Assembly: GCA_947565915.1 (NCBI GenBank)
Contig: CANOHY010000003.1
Span: 11,657-75,656 of the forward strand
DNA from: an uncultured Eggerthellaceae bacterium
GTDB lineage: Bacteria > Actinomycetota > Coriobacteriia > Coriobacteriales > Eggerthellaceae
Reading direction: 5' to 3'
DNA length: 64,000 bases
Part shown: one piece after another, positions 17,642-25,950 of the stretch
Numbering within the stretch: position 1 is the stretch's first letter
Layout: the number at the start of each line of letters is the position of its first letter
Program-made: the position numbers and the translations under genes
Notes under the pieces: generated by a model
Told to the model about the DNA's origin: nothing
Databases searched by the model: none
Seen by the model: only the letters and a program-made list of their open reading frames with translations

Positions 17642-17828
17642 GCTCAACGCGCACGGCAAATCCTCAAGCCAAAACGCGCATCTGGCCTTGATGCGCGCTG
17701 CCTTGGCTTCGCACCCATGCGCTACGGCGAAATCTTTCACGAACCTGCAGGGTATTCGCACCTGAATCAGATTTCACCTGCGCATGTGGGCTGCAGAATC
17801 GGCAGCGTCACATCAAAGCCAGATGCGC
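17642..17828. repeat. Large imperfect palindrome including one arm of the dispersed repeat (arm B)
   Basis: The 228-bp gap between the convergent kinase and degV genes. At 17642-17678 lies arm B of the dispersed palindrome (core GGCAAATCCTCAAGCCAAA). The stretch 17676-17693 pairs with 17811-17828 with one mismatch over 18 bp, and the interior pairs again loosely around CGAAATCT/AGATTTCA. The whole could fold as a long hairpin and may act as a bidirectional terminator. No U-tract is seen. Confidence 0.6.
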
Positions 17829-17842
17829 TAGTTCAATCGATG

Positions 17843-18706
17843 CTACTTGCAGGCAGATTCGGTGAGGAATAGCACGCCCAAGGTGCCCGGTCCGCAGTGA
17901 CAGCTGATGGTGCAGCTAGCCAGCGTGTCATGGATGTGCTTGGGATGGATGCGCTCCTCTAGCACTTCGCGCGCCACATCCACGCATTCCTGCGGGATAT
18001 CGGTATGCGTGATGAACACGTGGTCGTTGATGATGTCGGGGTATTTGTCCATCTGGTCGGTTACGTAGCGGCGCACGACCGACTTCAGCTTCCCATGGTA
18101 TTTCTTGTCCACCGTCATCGCGCCGCTTTGATTGTCGACGATGATGGATGGCTTGATCTTCAGCATGCTGGCGAAGATGGCTTCGAATGCGCTGCAGCGA
18201 CCGCCTGCGTGCATGAATTCTAGCGTGTCCAAAATGAAGCTCGCGTGCGTGTGGCTGCGAAGCTCGGCGAGCTCGGCCATGATGTTGCCAGCCTCCCTGC
18301 CAGCTTCGATGAGCTCGCCTGCGCGAATGAGCAGAAGCGACGTGCCCGTGGAAAGCGTCTGCGAATCCAGCACATGCACGCGGGGGTCGTCCTTGGCGGC
18401 GCTTGCGGCATGCTCAGCCGAGCTGGTGATGGCGCCCCCTAAGGTGATGTGGATGAGCTCGTCGTATTCCTGCAGAAGCCGATCCCATACCACGCGGTAT
18501 TCCTCTTCGTTCACTGCGCCGGTTTGCGGCAAGCTGCCGTCTTCCCAGAATGCCTCGAACAGGTCACCCGGGTGAATGTCGATGTTGTCGTGGTAGGCTT
18601 TGCCTCGCGAGATGATGGTGTAGGGCACGAACGTGATGTTGTAGCGCTGCTGGAGCTCGTCACCGATATCGCAGGTGCTGTCTGCGCAAAGAGCGATCTT
18701 CTTCAT
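17843..18706 (-). CDS. DegV family fatty-acid-binding protein
   Basis: A 287-aa two-domain protein of the DegV family, which binds a fatty acid and in Gram-positives (FakB) presents it to the kinase FakA. Start ATG 18706 has GGAG upstream. Motifs include the N-terminal ALCADSTCDIG, the LPQTGAVNEEEY loop (usually TSQP; here TGAV), the lipid-contact segment FMHAGGRCSAFEA and the C-terminal HCGPGTLGVLF. No FakA is adjacent. It is the last gene of a minus-strand set, 31 bp after the pyridoxamine kinase gene. Confidence 0.88.
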   Translation of the reverse strand: MKKIALCADSTCDIGDELQQRYNITFVPYTIISRGKAYHDNIDIHPGDLFEAFWEDGSLPQTGAVNEEEYRVVWDRLLQEYDELIHITLGGAITSSAEHAASAAKDDPRVHVLDSQTLSTGTSLLLIRAGELIEAGREAGNIMAELAELRSHTHASFILDTLEFMHAGGRCSAFEAIFASMLKIKPSIIVDNQSGAMTVDKKYHGKLKSVVRRYVTDQMDKYPDIINDHVFITHTDIPQECVDVAREVLEERIHPKHIHDTLASCTISCHCGPGTLGVLFLTESACK

Positions 18707-18737
18707 GGCTCTCCTTCGCTGGCTCTCGGGCTCTTCT

Positions 18738-19622
18738 CTATTGCAGCAGGGCGGCAACGCGGCCAATGAGCGGTTCGAAGCTCACACCGCGGTCTTGGAA
18801 GCTTGGCTGCTTGGTGGACACCACGATGGCATCGGCCGTAAGGCCGCCTGCGAACCATGCCGCTTCGTAGAGGTCCTTGCCTGCAAGAAGCGCGGCAAGC
18901 AGGCACGAGCAATACAAATCGCCGGTGCCATGCAGCATGTAGGGCACGAACGTGTTGTGCACTTCGAACAGGTCGCAATCCACGCCGCCAACGAAGTTGC
19001 GTATCTGATCCTCGCCATCGCGTTGGATGCCCTTCAGCACCACGTTCTTGGCGCCCTTGCCGATGAGGGCATCGATTATGCGCCTGGCTTCGTCATCGGA
19101 GATGTTCGTGCCATGCCACTGCTCGCCTAGGATGATGGCGGCTTCGGTCAGGTTGGGGGTCAGAACATCGGCATCGCTCGCAAGCGCGGCCATGGCATCG
19201 CACAGCTCGGGCGTGTAGGTGGGATACACCTTGCCATGGTCGGCCATGACGGGATCCACAACGCGCAGCGCTTGGGGGAACATGTCGTAGATCTCGCGGA
19301 TGATGTCCACCTGCTCCGGCGCGCCCAGAAAGCCCGAGTAGACGGCATCGATCTGCACATCGATCTTCCTCCAGGCATCCAGGTAGTCTTGCAAGATGCT
19401 CGTGGTGTCGTGCATGTACCAACCTGGGAATGCGGTATGCGACGAGAAGATGCCCGTGGGCACGGGGCACACGTCGGCGCCGGCAGCAGAGAGCACGGGA
19501 ATGGCGACGCCCAGCGAGCATTTCCCATAGCCGCAGAGGTCATGAACGGCGGCAACGCGGGGAATGTAGTCTCCCTCGCGTTGGAACAGCACAGGTGCAT
19601 TCGGTGATTGCGCGATGCTCAT
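18738..19622 (-). CDS. pdxY: Pyridoxamine kinase (PdxY/PdxK family)
   Basis: A 294-aa ribokinase-fold enzyme that phosphorylates pyridoxal or pyridoxamine for salvage of vitamin B6. Visible motifs are HDLCGYGKCSLG near the N terminus, the substrate region TGIFSSHTAF, VVDPVMADHGKVY and the anion-hole/catalytic LHGTGDLYCS. Many Gram-positive homologues carry the same HDLSGFGRCSL-type opening. AGGGAGG precedes the ATG. It lies between the acidic microprotein gene (12 bp) and degV. Confidence 0.88.
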   Translation of the reverse strand: MSIAQSPNAPVLFQREGDYIPRVAAVHDLCGYGKCSLGVAIPVLSAAGADVCPVPTGIFSSHTAFPGWYMHDTTSILQDYLDAWRKIDVQIDAVYSGFLGAPEQVDIIREIYDMFPQALRVVDPVMADHGKVYPTYTPELCDAMAALASDADVLTPNLTEAAIILGEQWHGTNISDDEARRIIDALIGKGAKNVVLKGIQRDGEDQIRNFVGGVDCDLFEVHNTFVPYMLHGTGDLYCSCLLAALLAGKDLYEAAWFAGGLTADAIVVSTKQPSFQDRGVSFEPLIGRVAALLQ

Positions 19623-19634
19623 TGCGAATCCTCC

Positions 19635-19889
19635 CTAGTCCTTCTTCGCTTCTGCCTCGTCGTCTTGGTCGTCTTCATCGTCATCGTCATCGTCTTCGTC
19701 GTCATCATCGTCGTCGAAGAGCGACCATTCATCCGATTCCTTCTTCTCTCCGCGATCTTTGTAGAGCTTGCGCGTGCGTATCTCCAGAATGGCGGCAATG
19801 ATGATGCAGATTATCAGCGATGCGCCAATCAAGATGCCCATCCCGGCATACGTCTCGAAGATGAAATGGTAAATCTGTTCGAAATCCAT
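19635..19889 (-). CDS. Acidic-tailed single-pass membrane microprotein
   Basis: An 84-aa protein starting at ATG 19889 (AGGTG upstream; a GTG two codons earlier is also possible). Residues about 15-37 form a hydrophobic helix (GILIGASLIICIIIAAIL), then a short basic stretch, then a tail in which more than 20 residues are Asp or Glu. The tail is encoded by simple GAC/GAT/GAA triplet repeats (about 19640-19720), which may vary in length. First gene of the pdxY-degV set. No family recognised. Confidence 0.65.
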   Translation of the reverse strand: MDFEQIYHFIFETYAGMGILIGASLIICIIIAAILEIRTRKLYKDRGEKKESDEWSLFDDDDDDEDDDDDDEDDQDDEAEAKKD

Positions 19890-20006
19890 GTGCACCTCGC
19901 GAATGACTTGAGATTCGTTCGTTTTGATGGCGACAATACTAGCACTGGTTTTGACCTATACTAAAGAACGCTAATCATTCGATTGGGGCCAAAAGGGGAA
20001 TCGCCC

Positions 20007-21293
20007 ATGCTAGATTTGAAATTCGTTCGCGAGAACCAAGAAGCTGTCGCCGAGGCCATGCGAAACCGCAACGCTGCATGGGATGCAGCGCTTTTTGCCA
20101 AGCTCGACGAGCAACGGCGCGATGCCATTCAGCGCGAAGAGTCGCTGCAAGCTGAGCGCAATGCGCTTTCCAAGCAGATCGGCGAGTTAATGAAGGCAGG
20201 CGATGCTGCCCAAGCTGACGCGTCCAAAGCGCGCGTGGCCGAGATCAAAGACGAGCTGGTTGCCATCAGCGATACGCGCGACAAGGTTGACGAGCAGATG
20301 CGCGATCTGCTGCTGGGTACGCCGAACATGCCCTCCGACGCCACGCCTGTAGGCAAGGACGAGAACGACAACCCCGAGGTGCGCCGGTGGGGCACGCCCA
20401 CCCAGTTCGACTTCGAGCCCAAAGCGCATTGGGATCTTGGGCCCGAGCTTGGCATCATCGATTTCGATCGCGGCGTGAAGCTGGCAGGGAGCCGCTTCGT
20501 GGTGCTTGGCGGCATGGGGTCGCGCCTCGAGCGCGCGCTCATCAGCTTCATGTTGGACACGCACACCAGCCGCGGCTATAAGGAATGGTGGCTGCCCGCC
20601 ATGGCCAACACCGAAACCATGACTGGCACCGGACAGCTGCCCAAGTTCGAAGACGATATGTTCAAAACCCGCGAGAACCTCTATCTCATTCCCACGGCCG
20701 AGGTGCAGCTCACCAACTTGCATGCTGGCGAGACGCTTGACGTTGCCGACTTGCCTAAGCATTACACGGCCTACACGCCCTGCTTCCGCGAGGAAGCGGG
20801 AAGCGCCGGGCGCGATACGCGCGGGCTCATTCGCGTGCACCAGTTCGACAAGGTGGAGATGGTGAAGGTGGTCGAGCCCGAAACGAGCTACGACGAGCTG
20901 GAGTCCATGACCGCCGATGCCGAGAACATCCTGCAGCTTCTCGGCTTGCCTTATCGCGTGATCTCGCTTTGCACAGGCGATATCGGTTTCTCATCCGCCA
21001 AGACCTACGACGTGGAGGTTTGGTTGCCCTCTTATGACGCCTACAAGGAGATCTCGAGTTGCTCGAACTGCACCGACTTCCAGGCGCGTCGCATGGGCAT
21101 GCGCTACAAGGATCCCGAGCATTTCAAGGGCACGCGCTACGTGCACACGTTGAACGGCTCGGGGTTGGCGGTTGGCCGTACCATGGCTGCGATCATCGAG
21201 AACTACCAGCAGATCGATGGCTCCATCAAAGTGCCCGATGTGCTGGTGCCCTACATGGGCGGTGTTGAGTACATCCGCCCCGAGTCGCAGTAG
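20007..21293 (+). CDS. serS: Seryl-tRNA synthetase
   Basis: A 428-aa class II aminoacyl-tRNA synthetase that charges tRNA-Ser. Start ATG 20007 with AAGGGG upstream. An N-terminal long coiled-coil arm (about 25-105) precedes the catalytic core with motif 1 around [11 protein letters not shown], the [13 protein letters not shown] loop, [11 protein letters not shown], motif 2 [22 protein letters not shown] and motif 3 [18 protein letters not shown]. Length is normal. The 117-bp upstream region is too short for a T-box leader. Confidence 0.97.
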   Translation: MLDLKFVRENQEAVAEAMRNRNAAWDAALFAKLDEQRRDAIQREESLQAERNALSKQIGELMKAGDAAQADASKARVAEIKDELVAISDTRDKVDEQMRDLLLGTPNMPSDATPVGKDENDNPEVRRWGTPTQFDFEPKAHWDLGPELGIIDFDRGVKLAGSRFVVLGGMGSRLERALISFMLDTHTSRGYKEWWLPAMANTETMTGTGQLPKFEDDMFKTRENLYLIPTAEVQLTNLHAGETLDVADLPKHYTAYTPCFREEAGSAGRDTRGLIRVHQFDKVEMVKVVEPETSYDELESMTADAENILQLLGLPYRVISLCTGDIGFSSAKTYDVEVWLPSYDAYKEISSCSNCTDFQARRMGMRYKDPEHFKGTRYVHTLNGSGLAVGRTMAAIIENYQQIDGSIKVPDVLVPYMGGVEYIRPESQ

Positions 21294-21297
21294 GTGC

Positions 21298-22386
21298 ATG
21301 AACGAAGACGACCTCACAGAGCTCCTTCCTCCGCTGCGCGACGATTCCTCGCAACCATCGGGACAGCTTGTCGGCGACGATGGCCATGACCTTCTTGATG
21401 GGGACGCGACTGCGCCAGTGGCGGATGACGCGTATTTCCTGAATGCGGATTTCGACGACGCGGAAGGCGCGTTTCTTCGAGCCGATTATGAATCGAGTGC
21501 AGAAGCGGGCTACGAAGAGGGGTTCGTTGGCATGCCCGACCAGGATGCCGCATTGGCAGCAGCCTTGGGCGAAGCGGCAATTGCGCAAGGTGCTCAGCGC
21601 AAGCATCGCTTTCGCTTGCGCAGATGGCATGTGATCGTTTCTGTCGTGCTGGTGGTGATGATAGCAATCGTCACCATTACGGGCTCGTTCTTCTGGAATC
21701 GGTGGTACCGTTTCGATGATGCGCAGGACATCCAAGGCCAGTGGTATGTGGCGGGTACAGATGCTGCGATCGACATCACGCAGGACCAGTTGGTGTTCAA
21801 CGAGGATACCGCGTATCGGTATTCGTTGAACGCCGAGGACAAGACCATCTCCTTCAAGCTGGGCAACTTGGATGGGTTGGCGCATTATTGCTTTTTCGAA
21901 GATCGAAAAGTGCTCATCATCATGGATGGCGAGAACTATACGCGCTGGGGCACTGCGGGCGACGATTTCCTCATCTCGCTCGATAACCTTGCATCGCTGA
22001 GCGAGGGATGGGTTCCCCATTATCCCGAGGGCGAGGGCATCATCGTGCTCACGCGCTCTCCCAACAAATACGGCTGGGGCGATTACTCGTACAAGATCGT
22101 AGCTGATGGAGAAGAGGCGAACGGCTCGAGCAAGGCAGCTGCAAACGACCAGCAGTCCAAGCCACCAGACCAAGGCAGCGAGGGACAAACCGACCAGGGC
22201 GGCTCGACGGATGGCAATGCCTCCGGTGGCAAGCAGGGTTCAGGCGAAGGCGCGGGAGCGGACGAGAAGCCGAGTGCTGGCGATCTGTTCGCCTCGGTTT
22301 CCGACATCGCGCAGGATCCGGGCTCCTCTGCAGAAGGCAACGCTCAAGATGGCACTGCAGCGCAAGGCCCTGAAGATGCGAGCTAG
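21298..22386 (+). CDS. Single-pass membrane protein with Gly/Ser-rich tail, unknown function
   Basis: A 362-aa protein starting four bases after serS (AGTAGG overlaps the stop). An acidic cytoplasmic region of about 100 residues is followed by a basic patch RKHRFRLRRWH and one hydrophobic helix (about 118-140). The extracellular domain (about 141-265) is beta-rich and holds FDDAQDIQGQWYVAGT, resembling lipocalin-like or META-type small domains. The last 95 residues are a disordered Gln/Gly/Ser/Glu linker. Family not recognised. Its last codons overlap the next gene. Confidence 0.65.
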   Translation: MNEDDLTELLPPLRDDSSQPSGQLVGDDGHDLLDGDATAPVADDAYFLNADFDDAEGAFLRADYESSAEAGYEEGFVGMPDQDAALAAALGEAAIAQGAQRKHRFRLRRWHVIVSVVLVVMIAIVTITGSFFWNRWYRFDDAQDIQGQWYVAGTDAAIDITQDQLVFNEDTAYRYSLNAEDKTISFKLGNLDGLAHYCFFEDRKVLIIMDGENYTRWGTAGDDFLISLDNLASLSEGWVPHYPEGEGIIVLTRSPNKYGWGDYSYKIVADGEEANGSSKAAANDQQSKPPDQGSEGQTDQGGSTDGNASGGKQGSGEGAGADEKPSAGDLFASVSDIAQDPGSSAEGNAQDGTAAQGPEDAS

Positions 22387-22825
22387 CCCACCACGCTCGC
22401 CTGTGTCCCAAGGCAAGGTTCCGCTGGTCGTGGAAGCCATCACGGTGCAGACCGGAAGGCTCGTATGCGACGTGCGCATCAAAGAGGGCTTCCCGTACTA
22501 CGTCACGCCTGAGCTGGCTGGTTTGGCTTGTGCTCGGTTTCCCGATTTGCCACACCATGCATGCGTGAACGACGAAGGGCAGCACTTCGGCGACGTGCTG
22601 GACCATACGTCGTTGCCGCACTTGTTGGAGCATCTTGCCATAAGCCTGCTGGTGCGCAGCGCGCAAAGCAAAAATGCATCGTTTCAGGGAACCACCGAAT
22701 GGACGAGCGAGACAGAGGGAAGGGCGCGCATCCAAGTGAGTTTCGTCGACGATTTGGAAGCGCTGCGTGCATTCGACGAAGCGCTGCGGTTCCTGAGCGA
22801 TGCTGTGCTAATCTGTTGCCCATGA
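22376..22825 (+). CDS. Stand-alone HxxEH protein resembling the cyanophycin synthetase N domain
   Basis: A 149-aa protein starting inside the previous gene's end. Residues about 48-149 recall the N-terminal domain of cyanophycin synthetase (CphA): a helix with DHTSLPHLLEHLAISLLV followed by a strand region with WTSETEGRARIQVSF, as in CphA's LGHVLEHVALEL. H82-x-x-E85-H86 forms the inverted zinc motif that, in CphA, belongs to a cryptic peptidase site. There is no ATP-grasp or Mur-ligase part. Its TGA overlaps the aminotransferase ATG, suggesting coupled function. The similarity is recognised by eye and is not proven. Confidence 0.55.
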   Translation: MRASPPRSPVSQGKVPLVVEAITVQTGRLVCDVRIKEGFPYYVTPELAGLACARFPDLPHHACVNDEGQHFGDVLDHTSLPHLLEHLAISLLVRSAQSKNASFQGTTEWTSETEGRARIQVSFVDDLEALRAFDEALRFLSDAVLICCP

Positions 22826-24081
22826 CCGATTCTCACATCACATTCGAGAGCGCGCCCGATAAGGTTGCTCACCGCGTTACGAAGATGCGTCCTTCCGCAG
22901 TGCGCAATCTATTCGCGGCTACGCAGCGCCCGGACGTCATCTCGCTTTCGGGCGGCATGCCCGATGTGTCGCTTTTGCCCAAGAGCGCCGTACGCAAGGC
23001 AGCCAAAGCTGCTTTGGAGCGCCAATCGGTGACGCTGCAATATGGGGGCACCAATGGCGTTGCGGAAACAGCGCAGGTGTTCTGCGACATCATGCGCGAT
23101 ATCGGCATTCGCCATAAGCCCGAGAACATCATCGTGACCACCGGCGCCCAGGAGGCGCTCGATTTGATCGGCAAGACGTTTCTCGACGAGGGCGACATCT
23201 GCATCGTCGAGGGACCAACCTATCTTGGGGCGCTCCAGGCGTTCTCCGCCTACGAGCCCGACATCCGCACCATTGCCTTCGACGAGGACGGCATGCGCAT
23301 GGATTTGCTGGAAGAGGAGCTCGAGCGCATTGGCAAGAACAATCCGCGTCTCAAGTTCCTCTACACCATTCCGAATTTCCAGAACCCCGGTGGCGTGACG
23401 ATGTCGCCCGAGCGTCGCAAGCGCTTGATCGAGCTCTCGCATGAGTACGGGTTCATCGTGGTGGAAGACGATCCCTATGGCCGTTTGCGCTACGAGGGCG
23501 GCCATTGCCTTCCGCTCAGAGCCCTTGACGATAGCGTGATCTACCTTGGCACCATATCCAAGATGTTCGCAGCGGGCCTGCGCGTAGGATGGATTGCCGC
23601 AATGCCTGGCGTGATCTCGAAGATTAGCCTGATGAAGCAGGGAACCGATCTGTGCGGGAGCCAATTCGACCAGGTTATGGCGGCAGCGTATTTCACAGAG
23701 ACGCCTTGGCAGAACACGCTGCAGAAGTTCGTGAAGGTCTACGACAAGCGTCGACGCGCCATGCTCGATGCACTCGATGAGTTCTTCCCGCCCGAGGCAA
23801 GCTGGACGCACCCGCAAGGCGGCTTCTTCGTATGGGTCACGCTTCCGCCCTACATCGACACCGAGTCGATGCTGGCTGAGGCTCTCGAGCAAGGCGTCAC
23901 CTATGTGCCCGGCAATGGATGCTTCCCCGACCCCAGCCAAGGGCGCAATTGCATGCGCATAAACTTCAGCTACGAGTCGCCCGAGAACATCCGGGAAGCC
24001 GTGCGCCGCCTTTCGGTGGTCATCGAGGACAAGTTGGAGCTCAGCCGCGCGTTCATAGCGGCGGGGGCTTTGAAGGAGTAG
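22822..24081 (+). CDS. PLP-dependent class I/II aminotransferase (2-aminoadipate/LysN-like)
   Basis: A 419-aa fold-type I enzyme. The N-terminal segment ISLSGGMPDVSLLP, TTGAQEALDLIGKTF, YTIPNFQNPGGVTMS, EDDPYGRLRYEG and the Schiff-base segment YLGTISKMFAAGLRVGW (Lys) place it with 2-aminoadipate, aromatic or valine-pyruvate-type aminotransferases related to the C-terminal domain of MocR regulators. There is no DNA-binding domain. It overlaps the HxxEH gene by four bases and precedes the Ddl-like gene by 67 bp. The amino acid substrate is not predictable. Confidence 0.9.
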   Translation: MTDSHITFESAPDKVAHRVTKMRPSAVRNLFAATQRPDVISLSGGMPDVSLLPKSAVRKAAKAALERQSVTLQYGGTNGVAETAQVFCDIMRDIGIRHKPENIIVTTGAQEALDLIGKTFLDEGDICIVEGPTYLGALQAFSAYEPDIRTIAFDEDGMRMDLLEEELERIGKNNPRLKFLYTIPNFQNPGGVTMSPERRKRLIELSHEYGFIVVEDDPYGRLRYEGGHCLPLRALDDSVIYLGTISKMFAAGLRVGWIAAMPGVISKISLMKQGTDLCGSQFDQVMAAAYFTETPWQNTLQKFVKVYDKRRRAMLDALDEFFPPEASWTHPQGGFFVWVTLPPYIDTESMLAEALEQGVTYVPGNGCFPDPSQGRNCMRINFSYESPENIREAVRRLSVVIEDKLELSRAFIAAGALKE

Positions 24082-24148
24082 CAAGAGCGGTCGCTGCGAT
24101 CGGCACATTGCGAGGGCAGCGCATCGCGTTTCGCAAAGGAGCAGGAAG

Positions 24149-25138
24149 ATGGCCAAAGTTGCAGTGCTCATGGGCGGAAGCTCGTTCGAGCGCGAGTTCT
24201 CGCTGAACAGCGGCAAGAACATATGCGCCAGCTTGGAGGCGGGCGGTCATCGCGTGGTGCCGCTCGACACCAACGAAGAGCTCGTTCCCACGTTGCGCAG
24301 CGAGCGTCCCGACGTGGTATACAACGCCTTGCATGGCAAGCATGGCGAAGATGGCACCATCCAAAGCTTGCTTGAGTTCTTGGAGATCCCCTTCGTGGGC
24401 TCGCCAGCCAGCGTATGCCATCGCTCTTGGAACAAGGACGCGCTTCACTCGTCGCTTATCAAGTATCGCGATATTTCCGGCGAGGACGATGGCGTGGCAT
24501 CGTGGCCTCCCGGCGTCTACATCGCCAAGGACGCTTTCAAGAACATGGGCGCGGCATCGGCGCTCGATTTGGTGGAGAGCCGCATTCCTGGTGGATACCC
24601 CGTATGCGTTAAGCCGGCTCATGGTGGCTCGGCTCTTGGCATCCATAAGGTGCAGAGCGTGGAAGAGCTCGCCACGGCCATTCTGGATGCGCTCTCCTAC
24701 GACGACGCGGTGAACATCGAGCAGTGGATCGACGGCGTGGAGCTTTCGGTGGCAGTGCTGGGAACCGGGTGGGATGCCCGCGCGCTGCCGCCTGTTGAGA
24801 TATGCGCGCATACCGAGTTCTTCGATGCCGAGGCGCGCATGGATGCAACGCTGGTCGACTACTATTGCCCCGTGCGCATGGAGTCGCTTTCGCCCGACCC
24901 TGCCGAAGCCCAAGCCATTCGCGCCGAGATCGAGCGCGCCGCGCTGGAGGTCTATCGCGCCTATCGGGTTGAGGACCTCGGGCGCATCGACCTCATCTGG
25001 GATGGAGGGGCTGCTCGCTGCTTCGAGGTGGATGTGTCTCCCGGCATGACCGACAACTCGCTTTTCCCCCTTGCGGTAGAAGCAGCGGGGCTTTCGCTCA
25101 CCGACGTCCTGAACGAGCTCGTCGCCCAATACGTCTAA
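24149..25138 (+). CDS. ddl: D-alanine--D-alanine ligase-like ATP-grasp protein
   Basis: A 329-aa ATP-grasp ligase; Ddl joins two D-Ala for peptidoglycan. AAAGGAG precedes the ATG. N-terminal GGSSFEREFSLNSG, then ALHGKHGEDGTIQ, GSPASVCHRSWNK, VKPAHGGSALGIHKV and the C-terminal EVDVSPGMTDNSLFPLA match the family. Two positions differ from the usual pattern: RID with an added WDGG loop in place of RVDF, and Asp for the Asn metal ligand (EVDVSPG; usually ExNTxPG). It could be true Ddl or a related dipeptide ligase. Confidence 0.8.
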   Translation: MAKVAVLMGGSSFEREFSLNSGKNICASLEAGGHRVVPLDTNEELVPTLRSERPDVVYNALHGKHGEDGTIQSLLEFLEIPFVGSPASVCHRSWNKDALHSSLIKYRDISGEDDGVASWPPGVYIAKDAFKNMGAASALDLVESRIPGGYPVCVKPAHGGSALGIHKVQSVEELATAILDALSYDDAVNIEQWIDGVELSVAVLGTGWDARALPPVEICAHTEFFDAEARMDATLVDYYCPVRMESLSPDPAEAQAIRAEIERAALEVYRAYRVEDLGRIDLIWDGGAARCFEVDVSPGMTDNSLFPLAVEAAGLSLTDVLNELVAQYV

Positions 25139-25155
25139 CTTGCCACTTCCGCAAG

Positions 25156-25267
25156 GCGTGCCTCGGCCTCAATGTGACACGGCATTTCCGGAACCCAAAA
25201 GCGCAGGCGCTTGCGCCGCAGCGCTTTGGCTTGAGGATTTGCCGTGCGCGTTGAGGCCGAGGCACGC
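25156..25267. repeat. Full-length copy of the dispersed palindromic repeat
   Basis: A 112-bp imperfect palindrome. The outermost 19 bases on each side pair with one mismatch. The inner arms differ: the left holds GGCATTTCCGGAACCCAAAA (arm A), the right TTTGGCTTGAGGATTTGCC (arm B). The centre is a small GGCGC-TT-GCGCC hairpin. It lies 18 bp after the ddl stop and 127 bp before the ytxH ATG. Neither terminal direct repeats nor a reading frame is present. Confidence 0.85.
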
Positions 25268-25290
25268 ATAGGGCAATCTGCATTGCTTGA

Positions 25291-25362
25291 TTGCAACGGT
25301 CTGATAACCGATTGTTGCAATTCGGAGGAGCTTGACGGTAGTTTTCCGGAGTTGCGTATAAT
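25291..25362 (+). promoter_or_regulatory. Promoter of the ytxH gene with upstream palindrome
   Basis: TTGACG at 25332-25337 and TATAAT at 25357-25362, with a 19-bp spacer, lie 32 bp before the ytxH ATG. Upstream, TTGCAAC and GTTGCAA arms at 25291-25320 flank an inner GGT/ACC pair and could be an activator or repressor site. Confidence 0.6.
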
Positions 25363-25394
25363 GAGGCCATCGGTAAGAACTCAAGGAGGTCATC

Positions 25395-25859
25395 ATGTCC
25401 AAGTTCACTGCGTTTCTCTTCGGAGGCCTGGTCGGCGCCGGTTTGGCTCTCGCCTTTGCGCCGCAATCGGGCGACAAGACGCGCGCCATGGTTCAGGAGA
25501 GGGCGAATGCCCTGGCTGGCGAGGCGAAGAGCTTCGCAGACAACATGCCCGATGCGCTCCAGGATGCTTATCAGAACGTTGTTACTCAGGGAACGAACAT
25601 CGTGAACAACGCTACGGCGAAGATGAAGGAAGTGACCGGTGCCTCCAGCGTTCCCGAGGATGCCGACGAGCTTCGTGCGAAGATCGAGGCTGCCCGTCAG
25701 CGCATCGCTACTCAGGTGATGGAGAATGCCGAGCAAAGCAAGACCATCGCTGGCAACGCGGCTGCCGAAGTGAAGAACTTGGCCGACAAGGCCGACGTGG
25801 CTGCCGATGCCGCAGCAGACGAGCTGAAGGACAAGGCCGCCGAAGAGGCTGCGAAATAG
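25395..25859 (+). CDS. YtxH-like protein
   Basis: A 154-aa protein starting FTAFLFGGLVGAGLALAFAPQSGDKTR, the classic YtxH opening: a Gly-rich membrane helix, then APxSGxxTR. The remainder is a long Ala/Lys/Glu amphipathic helix. YtxH proteins are general-stress envelope proteins in Gram-positives without known activity. AAGGAGG precedes the ATG and a good promoter lies upstream. A terminator closes the single-gene unit. Confidence 0.82.
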   Translation: MSKFTAFLFGGLVGAGLALAFAPQSGDKTRAMVQERANALAGEAKSFADNMPDALQDAYQNVVTQGTNIVNNATAKMKEVTGASSVPEDADELRAKIEAARQRIATQVMENAEQSKTIAGNAAAEVKNLADKADVAADAAADELKDKAAEEAAK

Positions 25860-25888
25860 GTTCGTCACCATTGCAAGCAAGCGAGACC

Positions 25889-25920
25889 AAGCGTCCTTCC
25901 TCGAGGTAGGGCGCTTTTCT
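25889..25920 (+). terminator. Rho-independent terminator after ytxH
   Basis: AAGCGTCCT pairs with AGGGCGCTT (one G-T pair) around a loop containing CTCGAG, followed by TTTTCT. Confidence 0.75.
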
Positions 25921-25950
25921 CGTTGAAGCTTTGGGTAGGGAAGGCAGCGC

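Noticed and set aside
19896..20006. T-box leader upstream of serS
   Set aside because: Only 111 bp are available, shared with a divergent gene, and no T-box sequence or antiterminator helix is visible.
25156..25267. Insertion sequence remnant
   Set aside because: Palindrome without a coding part or target-site duplication; copies lack shared transposase fragments, so it is listed as a dispersed repeat.
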